Source of the DNA: an uncultured Clostridia bacterium | Lineage (GTDB): Bacteria; Bacillota; Clostridia; Oscillospirales; Acutalibacteraceae | Direction of reading: 5' to 3' | Assembly: GCA_947623175.1 (NCBI GenBank) | Contig: CANQGK010000007.1 | Span: 1 to 64,000, forward strand | Length of the DNA stretch: 64,000 nucleotides | Shown here: one piece after another, positions 35,183 through 44,800 of the stretch | Layout of the letters: each line of letters opens with the position of its first letter | Position numbering within the stretch: the stretch's first letter is position 1 | Notes under the pieces: generated by a model | Told to the model about the DNA's origin: nothing | Seen by the model: only the letters and a program-made list of their open reading frames with translations | Databases searched by the model: none | Program-made: the position numbers and the translations under genes

Positions 35183-36805
35183 TTATTTTGGCAAAACGTC
35201 GCTGAACATAATTAAATTTGCTGTTATACGTTCCCGATTCGTAAGTGGTTTTAATGTGCCGTCGGCATACAGCAGATCGAGTACCATCATGGCGGTTGTT
35301 CTGTCTATAAATTCGCTGTTCCATGCAACAATTAAATCCTGCATCTGTGCAGGAAAACGTTTGGCTTCCTGTAATGCTATCTCAAGTGCACAATCTGCAA
35401 ATTGTTCTTTGATTTTACCGTCAAGTTTCGGAATGCATGCAAAGAAATCCTTGTTGCTTCCTTTGCATATCATTATCTGAACTTTTCCGTTCTCATCAAT
35501 GAATTTGCGTTCTTTAAGTCGATTTATTTTGTCGGCATTTACAACTTTATCGCCTAATTTTTCGTTTATAAATTCATACATATATTCATAATCAACGGTA
35601 TGATTGTTTTTCCATGCACCTGCCCTTGAATCAAATCTGCTATCTATTGCCCAAGATTGTACAGTCGGATATTTTCCCGATGAACGCCACATATTTCCGC
35701 AAGCACCGTAGTCGGCTTGAACGGTCATATCGTATTCGGGATCGGAACATTCACATTCAAGATCTACAAAGGCAATATATCTTCCGCCGTCAAGATTCGA
35801 CATATAATATTTTTCGAGATCTTTATCGGAATTATAACTTTTTACCGAACAATTATTTGTCACGCCATAGAAAATCGCAGCCGCCTCGAGCAGTTGTCTG
35901 TTTCCGCTTGGAATGTAGCATTCTATACCGGATACAGCTTGCCGTACAAGGGGCACATATTCTTTTACAAGCACCTTAGCCGCCTTGAGTTTCTTTTTCA
36001 ATGTATTGTCCTGTTGTTCTTTTGAATATGTACGCGGAGAAAAATCAACGTATGTTGTATATCTGTCGCCCTTTGTTTTCACAAGATATCCGTTATTTTC
36101 AAGCAAAGTAACTTTGTCTTCAATGAATATAGGCGTAACCCCTAATTCTTCCGCGATTTCAGCGATGTTTTTGGGTTCAAAATATACGCTGTAAACAATA
36201 TTTAAACTCAATTTGTCACCCAGATAATACTCTGGCCCCCCGTTGCTTCCGACTTCGCCGCTGTGACCAAAGTCGTATGCTTTAACGGGATTAATACCAA
36301 GTGATCCCGTTTTTCTTTCCATTGTAATACCTTCTTTCAATTCATTCCTCGCTTTGTTCAAGTGCCATTTCACGGTGCCCTCAGGAAGTTGCAGACGCGA
36401 CGAAATCAACTTGATAGGCTCGTTTCTGTAGTAAAAACGAAAAACAATCTCGCATCTTGAGGAAGAAAGAAATGCAATTTCTCTCCTTAACCGTCTGATT
36501 TCTTCAGCGGAATCATCCTCTGCAAATTTTTCAACATAAGGGATATCACCAATTTCATTAATTGACACGCCATTCTGTTTCTTGACCGATGAAACATATT
36601 TTGCGTATGTGTGTTCGCAAATTCGCCAAATATATCCTTCAATATTGTATATCTCGTCCCGTCTACATAAGGATTGATAGACCTCAGCCGTCATTTCCGA
36701 CGCGAGTTCTTCCGTTTCATCAAGAGAGAATGATTTTTTATAGGCAAAACCATAAATTTTTTGAAGATATTCGGCAATGATGATATCAGCTTTTTGCTTT
36801 TCCAT
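35183..36805 (-). CDS. ECF-type sigma factor with large C-terminal extension
   Basis: I place the start at the ATG at 36805 (MEKQKADIIIAEYLQKIYG), which has GGGAGA upstream; the longer ORF-track start has no ribosome site. The 540 residues begin with sigma region 2 (about 10-85) and region 4 (KLISSRLQLPEGTVKWHLNKARNEL, about 125-160), followed by a winged-helix segment (NIAEIAEELGVTPIFIEDKVTLLENNGYL). About 270 further residues without recognised motifs contain several cysteines (DLECECSD) and charged helices. The extension probably senses a signal and controls the sigma part in one chain. No anti-sigma factor is adjacent. Confidence 0.82.
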   Translation of the reverse strand: MEKQKADIIIAEYLQKIYGFAYKKSFSLDETEELASEMTAEVYQSLCRRDEIYNIEGYIWRICEHTYAKYVSSVKKQNGVSINEIGDIPYVEKFAEDDSAEEIRRLRREIAFLSSSRCEIVFRFYYRNEPIKLISSRLQLPEGTVKWHLNKARNELKEGITMERKTGSLGINPVKAYDFGHSGEVGSNGGPEYYLGDKLSLNIVYSVYFEPKNIAEIAEELGVTPIFIEDKVTLLENNGYLVKTKGDRYTTYVDFSPRTYSKEQQDNTLKKKLKAAKVLVKEYVPLVRQAVSGIECYIPSGNRQLLEAAAIFYGVTNNCSVKSYNSDKDLEKYYMSNLDGGRYIAFVDLECECSDPEYDMTVQADYGACGNMWRSSGKYPTVQSWAIDSRFDSRAGAWKNNHTVDYEYMYEFINEKLGDKVVNADKINRLKERKFIDENGKVQIMICKGSNKDFFACIPKLDGKIKEQFADCALEIALQEAKRFPAQMQDLIVAWNSEFIDRTTAMMVLDLLYADGTLKPLTNRERITANLIMFSDVLPK

Positions 36806-36960
36806 TTTTATTTTCTCCCGAGCGCTCTCGCCTATATAGTGTAAGGGATTGAAAAAAGGTTGGCAACCCGATAAATATTTTTTTACTTCTCCATTGTTTT
36901 TCTGTTCGACTTCTGTTTTACAGCCGATCATAATCAACAAATTATTCGTCCAAAAAATTT

Positions 36961-36979
36961 CTCTCACCGACGGTGAGAG
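36961..36979 (-). terminator. terminator after the truncated receiver gene
   Basis: CTCTCACCG and CGGTGAGAG form a 9-bp palindrome with one central base. On the minus strand AAATTTTTT follows, as needed to end transcription coming from the receiver gene at 37013-37429. Confidence 0.55.
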
Positions 36980-37001
36980 TCATTCGTTTCCGCAATAGGT
37001 A

Positions 37002-37024
37002 TAGCAATGCAATCAGATTACAAC
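37002..37024. repeat. MITE end-like sequence at the receiver 3' end
   Basis: TAGCAATGCAATCAGATTACAA resembles the 31810 MITE end (GTCAATGCAATCAGATTACAA) except for its outermost bases. It supplies the last codons and the stop of the receiver gene. The rest of the MITE is absent. Confidence 0.5.
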
Positions 37025-37429
37025 GTTATTCTTTACAATTAACGGTGCTTTATCATTTTTCCAACCGGAAAGTCGGATTATACGTTCGGCTAAGGTATTG
37101 ATATCGAAGGGTTTTAAAAAATAATATGCCGCTCCGGCTTCGAGAGTTTCTTTTTCGAGCCTTTGATTATCAAAGCTTGACATAACCGTTATCATAGGTT
37201 TGTCATCCATATCCTTCAATACTTCAAGAACGCCTAAAATATCAAGATTATGCATAAAAACGTCCGCCAATACAACGTCGGGCTTTTCTTTTTTTATGTA
37301 CTCTATAACCTTTTTACCGTCCTTTTCGCATAAAACAACCTGCATACCGTAAGCTTTAAAAGCTTTAGCACAGCTTTGACCAAATTCCTCTGAATCGTCA
37401 GCAATGACAATTTTAAGTCTTTTTTCCAT
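37013..37429 (-). CDS. Spo0A-like receiver domain, truncated before its DNA-binding domain
   Basis: The 138-residue protein is a receiver domain close in pattern to Spo0A: IVIADDSEEF, DVVLADVFM with the acceptor Asp, MSSFDN and FLKPFD. Spo0A continues with a long effector domain, which is absent here. The last residues NNVVI and the stop derive from a MITE-like end. It may act as a phosphate sink or be inert. A good ribosome site (AAGGAGGAAT) precedes it. The intergenic region 37480-37740 up to the RadC copy contains no gene. Confidence 0.75.
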   Translation of the reverse strand: MEKRLKIVIADDSEEFGQSCAKAFKAYGMQVVLCEKDGKKVIEYIKKEKPDVVLADVFMHNLDILGVLEVLKDMDDKPMITVMSSFDNQRLEKETLEAGAAYYFLKPFDINTLAERIIRLSGWKNDKAPLIVKNNVVI

Positions 37430-37753
37430 AAAATATTCCTCCTTTGTATTTCGTTATACATATATTACCACAGTAACAAATAAAACGCAAGAGAAATAAC
37501 GAAAAAAATGCTTAAAAATTATAATTTTACAAAAATAAACCGCGTTTTACATTTTTTCACGCCATAAATATCACTTTTTCGACAATGTATTTGCCGTATG
37601 ATACATTTGATACATTTTTAGCAAAAAATCGACAAAAATTATAATTATAATTTCGACAAAAATCATCATTTTCCCCTTGAAAAATCCGTAAGCAAGCAAT
37701 ATAATGAATGTAATAAAAAATAAAGTACTTAAATTTAAGGAGGAAATATTAGT

Positions 37754-38230
37754 ATGAAGAAAAAAGCATTCATGACAATCATCGAAAGAGAGTTCGGGAA
37801 GAGTTTTTGAAAAATGGATTTTACTGTTAGATACTTAGATGATATACACAAATACATTTTTGATAGATATATAGGCGTAACCGAAGAAGAGGTTGCGATA
37901 ACCTCGCTGGATAACCGATTAAGGATTGTGGGATTTGACGTTATCGGTAAAGGCGACGTATCCTCCGCCTTAGCATCCACAAGAAAAGCGGCGGAAGCTG
38001 TAATGGCACGTAAAGCTACGATAGCCGTATTATCCCATAATCACCCCGGCGACTACCCCTTACCAAGCGGCGACGACATAAAAACCACCGAAAAAATGTA
38101 TGCCGCCTTACGAACCGTAAAAGTAAGATTAATAGACCACGTAATCATTGGCAACAACGAGTACGTATCTCTTTTCAAAAGCAGCAAATACAAATACCTT
38201 TTTAAAGATAAGGAAGAAGAAAAAGATTGA
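37754..38230 (+). pseudogene. radC: inverted, internally deleted RadC copy
   Basis: The sequence is an inverted copy of 33442-34137 with its flank. It keeps the start (MKKKAFMTIIERE), then shows a frameshift and lacks about 80 internal codons before resuming DFTVRYLDDIHKY through the JAB motif SHNHPGDYPLPSGDD. Its intact C-terminal end differs from the other copy by one base. The JAB core could still be expressed from the ATG at 37814. Confidence 0.75.
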
Positions 38231-38368
38231 AATATTTTATTTTGGACGAGGTTAGCACTATATAGCGCGAGAAAAACGATTAAAATTTGATTCTATATGC
38301 TGTAGCACATATTAAAGCCTTAGAGAAAAGGTTGATTATTTTTATGCGTTTGTGGGAGAGCTTTTATC

Positions 38369-38704
38369 ATGTCGATTTCAAAAAAACTGATTATTATATC
38401 TATAGTTGTAGTTGTCATAATTTCATTAATTGTATTCTTTCCCTATATAAAAGCCGAATATTTAACATTTCGGTACGGCGATGAATTTTCGGGTTTGGAA
38501 CAACAAACAAATATGTTAGAGAAAGCCAAATTTTATAAAATCATATCCTATTCAAAAGACAAAGCCACCGTTTTTTATGTTTCCGATACAGGCGATTTAA
38601 TTACATTTAAAAAAGAAAATAATGAATGGGAAATGAATGAATGGAAAACGATATGGTCTACATCCGGATCGGCAGATGGTTTTTATTGGCCGTATTACAG
38701 ATAA
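38369..38704 (+). CDS. membrane-anchored small protein
   Basis: The 111-residue protein has a single N-terminal transmembrane helix (LIIISIVVVVIISLIVFFPYI) and a soluble domain of about 85 residues that is probably outside the membrane (ATVFYVSDTGDLITFKKEN, ending GFYWPYYR). No family is recognised. Such proteins are common as immunity proteins or lysis-linked small genes. The stretch 38705-38839 after it contains no gene. Confidence 0.6.
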   Translation: MSISKKLIIISIVVVVIISLIVFFPYIKAEYLTFRYGDEFSGLEQQTNMLEKAKFYKIISYSKDKATVFYVSDTGDLITFKKENNEWEMNEWKTIWSTSGSADGFYWPYYR

Positions 38705-38839
38705 GTTCTCTCTTTAGATCAAAAGGATATGTTTTCATAAAGAACAAGCTTGTGTTGCAAATGGCTTTGTTAATTTCCTAACAAGTAAATAATTAAGGTG
38801 AATTAGCGATGAATTATATTTTACTATTTATCAACTTAA

Positions 38840-39013
38840 ACATTAGCTTATCAACAGGATGCATTTACCAAAGAATTGGCTGACAGATGGTCAGTAGGCG
38901 ATATAGCCTCGGATGAATTTGATGTAAATTCACCAGATGGATATACCAAACAAGATATGATCTCTTGGGCGCAAAATTACTTAAGCGAAACAATCAATAG
39001 CGTCCAATCGTAA
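38840..39013 (+). pseudogene. C-terminal fragment of an unknown protein
   Basis: An open stretch of 58 codons reads QQDAFTKELADRWSVGDIAS and ends NYLSETINSVQS, but it has no start codon or ribosome site at its 5' end. It looks like the end of a longer acidic protein whose front is lost. The following 39014-39269 shows no gene. Confidence 0.4.
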
Positions 39014-39269
39014 GTTGCATTAGAACAGTCGATACAGCAGCGTTGCCCTCAAATGAAATTTTGGGGGCAGCATTTTGTAATGATATTTTAATGTGAATAA
39101 TTGAAATAGAAATATCATCTCATTACATTGTCGTATTTATAATTTTTAGTTCTTTAGAAATGGCCTAAATAAAGAATTAAAATAGAAAAGAAAAAAGCTT
39201 AGATAAGTCAAGCAACTGTTTCAAATCATCTGTCGGTAAAATCGGAAGTTTGTGTAACAATGAAATATT

Positions 39270-39395
39270 TCAATCTTTCTTATCTTTATTATCTTCCTTC
39301 TTTCTGGTGGATACGACGGCGGAGAATACGTCAGCTTCACCGATAACGTCAAATCCCATAATCCTTAATCGGTTATCCATCAAGATTATATGTCT
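39270..39395 (-). pseudogene. radC: third RadC fragment
   Basis: The frame MDNRLRIMGFDVIGEADVFS aligns with the middle of the other RadC copies (LDNRLRIVGFDVIGKGDVSS) and then joins a KKEDNKDKKD tail that matches the 3' end. The metal-binding core is deleted. It directly follows the MFS gene on the same strand. Confidence 0.7.
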
Positions 39396-39454
39396 ACCAT
39401 TACCCGTCGCTTTTACGTCCGTTACCGGATTTGATTTTGGAGCAAACGTATGGT

Positions 39455-40723
39455 TTACGACGCGCGTTTTTTGACCAGGGCCAGGTGTGTCAGAAGCACT
39501 GTGCCCAGCGTCACGAGCGCCGCGACCAGAGACAGCAGTTGTTGGGCGTACATATGTATGCCAAAAACGGTATTTTGGCGGCTTTGAATCACGCTGACCA
39601 AAGGGCTTACGGCGATGGTTGTGAAAAATCCGCAAAGTCCGGACGCGGCTTGGCAAAGCGCCAGCGCCGCCGCGCGCTCCCGTGTCGGCGCGTAATCGAA
39701 AACAAGGTTGAAAGTAGCGCTGCTGATGCCGCCCATGGCGATTCCTTGCAGAAGATAATACAGCAGAAACGTGATTTTTCCCGTGACGTCAGTAGAAAAA
39801 ACAACCGCCACGTACCCGAACGCCAAAATCAACATACATTTTTCGGTGATTTCGGCAAAGGAAGTTTTATCTGCCAGACGTCCCCACATTCGTGAAACGA
39901 ATATTCTTACTAAACTGCCGGCAAAGGTTAGAACGGTAACATATTTTAAGCTCATTCCGAGTTCCTTGATTTGGTAAACCCCGTAAAACGGCGTAGCAAT
40001 GTAAACGGAAATATAGTACAACACAAAGATGCCGATCACCGCCATCAGCTTGCGATTGTGAATCAGTCCGGAAATTGCGGAAAACGGATTACACTTTTCG
40101 GTTTGTTCCGTCTTTTTTTCGGGCGAAAGCACCATAGTCATGGTACAAAGCACGGTGACGGCGAACATCACGCCTGCCGTCAGCAAAAACGCGGTTTTGA
40201 CAGCGCCGCGCTCGGCGAAGCGGTCTATCAGCGCACCCATCAGAAACGAAAAAATCATGCCGGAGATCAGTGAAACAATTTCTTTATTTGATGTGAAAAT
40301 TCCGCGCTTTTTGTCATCCACCAGCGACATCAGCCAGCTGATTTTCAGAGGATGCGCCAGATTGTAAATAAAGTAAGCGAGAAACAGCACCGCGGCGAAC
40401 AAAACCGTTTTGAACATCCGTCTCCCGGCAATCAGGGGGATCAGATACAGCGCGGAAAACAACGCCTGGTTAATAATGCTCAGCGCAATAACCAACCATT
40501 TGTACGAGCTGCGCCGGATAAATGCCGAAATAAGCTGAAACACGCATCCGAGCGAAATAACGGATGACAAGACGCCGGTCAGACCGTCGGAAAAGCCGAG
40601 CCGGGTCGTCAGCGTCGCCAAAAACGAACCTCCGACCAGAAGTGAAATCAGATATTCGAGATCCGCCTGCAAAATGTACATCGTCCTGCCGAGCTTCAGC
40701 CGTTTTTCCGAAATTTCATTCAT
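39455..40723 (-). CDS. major facilitator superfamily transporter
   Basis: The start at 40723 (MNEISEKRLKLG) has GGGG 8 bases upstream. The 422-residue protein has about 12 hydrophobic segments, with the domain-linking loop around MVLSPEKKTEQTEKC. The middle segments FIYNLAHPLKISWLMSL and IRNEKI-like charged loops match MFS permeases, including those of the YfiS/exporter type. The substrate cannot be deduced. It is divergent from an AraC regulator 113 bases away, which probably controls it. Both genes are GC-rich relative to the DNA on the left. A RadC fragment follows the gene. Confidence 0.9.
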   Translation of the reverse strand: MNEISEKRLKLGRTMYILQADLEYLISLLVGGSFLATLTTRLGFSDGLTGVLSSVISLGCVFQLISAFIRRSSYKWLVIALSIINQALFSALYLIPLIAGRRMFKTVLFAAVLFLAYFIYNLAHPLKISWLMSLVDDKKRGIFTSNKEIVSLISGMIFSFLMGALIDRFAERGAVKTAFLLTAGVMFAVTVLCTMTMVLSPEKKTEQTEKCNPFSAISGLIHNRKLMAVIGIFVLYYISVYIATPFYGVYQIKELGMSLKYVTVLTFAGSLVRIFVSRMWGRLADKTSFAEITEKCMLILAFGYVAVVFSTDVTGKITFLLYYLLQGIAMGGISSATFNLVFDYAPTRERAAALALCQAASGLCGFFTTIAVSPLVSVIQSRQNTVFGIHMYAQQLLSLVAALVTLGTVLLTHLALVKKRAS

Positions 40724-40836
40724 ACAATTTTCCCCTTTACAAATCAAAACATAACGGATATAATAATATCGATTTCTTTGGCCCTATTCAAGGGAAATCT
40801 TGCTTAAAACTTGCACAATATTGCGAGGATAAGATT

Positions 40837-41667
40837 ATGAAACAGGAAACCTTACGGTTTGGTCGTCCGACGATTCCGATCATCATTAAAGAGTTTTTGC
40901 TGCAAGCCTCCCGCGACCGGCGCGGGATTCACGTGCACAAGGCGATGGAGATCGTCCGGGTTAAAAGCGGGCGGATGCTTGCCGACGTCGACGGCAGTCT
41001 TACAGAAGTCGAGCAGGGCAGTATTTTGTTGATAAACGGCAACATCGCGCACAAGCTGTCCGCCGAATCTGCCGAAATTACGCTGATCCAGGTTGATTTA
41101 TCCAAATTCATCGGGCAAAAAAGCGACGACGAATTTGCCGCTCTGTACGAGTTTGTTTTATCGGCGAAACGGAAGCCGTATTTAGCGACGGATGACGAGG
41201 GCGAAATTCGCGAGCTGTTTGATAAAATCGTTCGCGCCTATTACGAATCATCGGAACGGGGCGAATGGTATTTGACAGCTTATTTGTACGAACTTGCGGC
41301 GTTTTTATATACCCATTCGTTCATCGTTCCGACGGCGCAGGCAGGTGTGGAGCTTGAAAAAATTCGCCCGATCGTAGCGCTTATCGACCGCAATTATACC
41401 GCGCCGCTGACGCTTGACGACCTCAGCGAATCGGTGGGCTACGGCAAATATACGATCTGTCACCTGTTCAAAGCGGTGACGGGATCGACCGTTTTCGAAT
41501 ACATCAATTTCCTGCGAATCCGCCTGGCGGCAGAAAAGCTGGGAACCGCAAATGCCTCCGTTTCACAGGTCGCCGGCGAATGCGGGTTTTCCTCCCTATC
41601 CTATTTCAACCGGGTATTCAAAAAAATTCTCGGCTGCGCGCCGTCAAAATACCGAAAGTACGTATAA
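40837..41667 (+). CDS. AraC-family transcriptional regulator
   Basis: The ATG at 40837 (MKQETLRFGRPTIP) has GCGAGGA upstream; the ORF track's earlier start includes the divergent promoter region. The 276 residues contain an N-terminal cupin-like sensor with a HVHKAMEIVRVKSGR pattern and a C-terminal double helix-turn-helix (LTLDDLSESVGYGKYTICHLFKAVTG and VAGECGFSSLSYFNRVFKKILG). It likely activates the divergent MFS gene in response to a small ligand. A strong terminator follows. Confidence 0.92.
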   Translation: MKQETLRFGRPTIPIIIKEFLLQASRDRRGIHVHKAMEIVRVKSGRMLADVDGSLTEVEQGSILLINGNIAHKLSAESAEITLIQVDLSKFIGQKSDDEFAALYEFVLSAKRKPYLATDDEGEIRELFDKIVRAYYESSERGEWYLTAYLYELAAFLYTHSFIVPTAQAGVELEKIRPIVALIDRNYTAPLTLDDLSESVGYGKYTICHLFKAVTGSTVFEYINFLRIRLAAEKLGTANASVSQVAGECGFSSLSYFNRVFKKILGCAPSKYRKYV

Positions 41668-41679
41668 TTTACCGACAGA

Positions 41680-41722
41680 AAAATCGGAGCATATTCGAAA
41701 AAACCGAATGTGCTCCGATTTT
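41680..41722 (+). terminator. terminator of the AraC gene
   Basis: AAAATCGGAGCATATTCG pairs with CGAATGTGCTCCGATTTT (one G-U pair) with a 7-base loop. It is flanked by T-runs and can also end the helicase gene transcript on the minus strand. Confidence 0.85.
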
Positions 41723-41810
41723 TTATATTATACCATACAAAAACTCGGAATTTAATCGGATAACGCTTTGCTTTTGCCAAGCAAATGCGGTGTTTATCAA
41801 CAGTTCAAAA

Positions 41811-44800
41811 TCAATTCTTTACAAATTTCAAATTTGCTAAAATAACCGGCGTTTCTTCTTCGTCGTTTTCGCCCTTCCACCAGACGATAAAGCGAACGTT
41901 TGCCGAGGAGGGATAAAACCCTTTTTCAAATAAGCCGTTCAGCTTTTCGGAGAATGATTTTGAAAATTTTGCGATATTGACGGTTCTGCCGTTTAACTCC
42001 GCCGTTAAATACGGAGCGTTTATGTTAAGTTTCTCTCCGCTTTGCAATGACAAAACGAGGTCCTTGCGGGATTTAAAGTAATCCAGCACGACGTCTTTGT
42101 GCGTCGTCTGTAAAATCAGCTCCTTGGGCTCGGGATAAATCGTATCGTCATATTCTTCTGCACCGCCTGCATCGCAATTATCCAAAACGTCGCTGTTGCA
42201 GTAAACGTACAAAGCGTTTTTCGCTCTCGTGAGTCCTACGTAAATTCGCCGTTTTTCCTCGTCCTTGTACGCATGACAGCGATTGAGCAAGAGATGTACC
42301 GTATTAAATTCACGCCCTTTTGACTTATGAATCGTGGAAACGAATACCGTTTCATTTTCATCGGCATAAAAATCCTCATAATTAGATTCGGTAATAAACT
42401 CGTCTAAATCACTGCGGTATTTGACGGAATAGGTGCATTCAAAATCATCTACAAGCCGCAGACAATGCTCAAGACATACACTTTTGGCATAATCGCGGCG
42501 CAATTTTTCCTTCGCTTTTTTCCACAATGCATCGGAAATTACGGGTGTATCGAGCTGTGCGTCGATCGTATTTAAAAAAGACCTGATTTCCGCAAGATTT
42601 GATAACCTGAAGCCATCCGTAGATTGGATAAGCTTCGCTCTGACGTTGTTTTTCAAAAGCAATCCCATAATTTGCAGAGCTTCGTCATTTGTATTTGTAA
42701 GAACGGCGGTACTACCTTCTTTGCGCATTTCGACCAAACGACGAACCGCCGGAATTTCCATATTTGGGCACTTGCAGTGGGAAATTAAAACTATTCCCGC
42801 ATCCGCTTTTACCGGAATAATCGGTTCCGATTTCATTCGTCGTTCTATTTTTTCCGCAAAACGGTTTGCAAGATTTACGATAGATGCTCCGCTTCTGAAA
42901 TTCTCGGTCATCTCATATTTGACGGCATTCATATCTTCAAGCAGTGCGCGCATATATTTAGGGTTCGAGCCGCGAAATTCATAAATATTCTGATCGTCAT
43001 CTCCCACGGCTATAACGCGCATATCGTCATTTCGGCTCATCAAAGCTCTGACCAGACGGTATTCGTTCTCATCCATGTCCTGCGCCTCGTCTATAACGAG
43101 AACGCTTTTGGTTATTCTCCCCGGTTCCACCTCTCCGTTTTCAATGAGATCGGCAGCGTTTTTCACAACATCTTGTGCGCCCTCTAGATTCCCGATTTTG
43201 CCCAATAAATCGAAGCAATAGGAGTGAAAGGTTTTGATTTCGACGAATTTGGATGCGTTTCCTATCAATGCGGTAAGGCGTTTTTTAAACTCGGTAGCGG
43301 CGGCGCGCGAAAAAGTAAGCATCAACAATTGTTCGTGCTTTACGTCCTCCATTAAGAGCAATGAAGCGAGCTTATGAACAAGCACCCGTGTTTTACCGCT
43401 CCCGGGCCCCGCCGCCACAACGATGTACTTAGAATCGGAATCGTTTATTATTGTCGACTGTATATCGGACAGTTCATCAAATAAGCGATTATATTTTTCC
43501 GGGGTGATATTTCGGTCGATTTCTTTCGCGCGCTCCCCTTTAAAATACTTCGCTATGAATTTTCGAAAATCCATCTGAAAATAATCCTGTACAAATTCAA
43601 GCGCCGTATTATAATCGCGCACCATAAGATTGGCATATTCGCCCACAATATGTATCTGGCGGATTTTCATTTTGTAAAATTCGTCAAGCAATTTGTAATC
43701 ATCAGCTTTGTAACGTACCTTGTTATCAGTAATAAGGCGGCGAATTTCAATGCCGTTATAAACCACCAAAAACCCGCCTTCAATTTTCAAAGCGCCGATT
43801 TTTGACAGATAAAGCAAGGCGTCCTCAACGTCCGTCAGAGTTATTTTACCGAAACACGGATCTATTTTTGGCTTTGCCATATACCCGTTGAATAATTCCA
43901 CAAGTGAAAATTCAACCGTTTTTTCTTCTTTGCCTGCGTCGTCGGGCTGCGTTTTCGAAAACAAGGTTTCCAAAATAAATTTACAAAGCTCTGTTCTCCG
44001 CTCAAACTTTGCGTTTAAAACTGACAAATCCATCGCCGGAACAATCGTTACACAGTGGGTTGATTCGTCCTGCTCCTTGCGAATATAATTCTTGACGGTC
44101 AGAAAATACAAAAGCGTGCGAAGATTTTTTACGGTTGAGAAAGAAATTCCCGCTTTAAGCGCATTGTCGTTGATTGCCTTCAGCGAATAATCACAGCCCT
44201 CGTCGGTAAGCTGTGCCAACAAAAAACGTTCTAATTTAGCGAACCGTTCCAGGGTTAGCTTTGATTTATTTTCCGTATCTGAGCTGTAAATATAGGCAGA
44301 CATGTCCTGCATATCTGCAAGCAGATTTTCCTGACGCATAAGATTTACACAGTCGATCACTTCGTCTTTGTTAAGCCCCAGGGTATCGGCAAGGTAATCT
44401 ATGCGGCTTTCCGCGTCGTCATTGCCTGCACGCGCGATGCTGCGGCTTGAAATCAACGACTTTATAATACGCTTAGCGTCCGTTTTTTGCTTGTCGGAAA
44501 AGAGCGCGGACCTTTCAATGCGAAACGACGCCTCGCGCATATCCTTTGCAAGAATACTTGTGGCGTAAACGTGCGGCACGTTATGCCCGCGTCTTACGTA
44601 GCCGGCATTTTCTAATGCCGAAATCGCAGTTTTGACCCGCGTTTCGATTTCATAGACCGAATCATCCCATCCCGCCTGCCTTGCAATTTCTAACGGAGAA
44701 CAGCAAACCGTAGACCGCAGCTTTGTAAGATCTTTTATCGCTTTCCAGACCTGCTGTATTTCGCCGATACTGAGTTTAGACTGATTGAGCAGAATAAAAT

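Noticed and set aside
38287-38484. 65-residue plus-strand ORF overlapping the membrane-anchored protein gene
   Set aside because: The overlapping frame of the 111-residue protein has the transmembrane segment and better start; this one is a shadow.
39431-40567. Plus-strand ORFs opposite the MFS gene
   Set aside because: GC-rich gene on the other strand produces long antisense frames; none shows a start context or motif.
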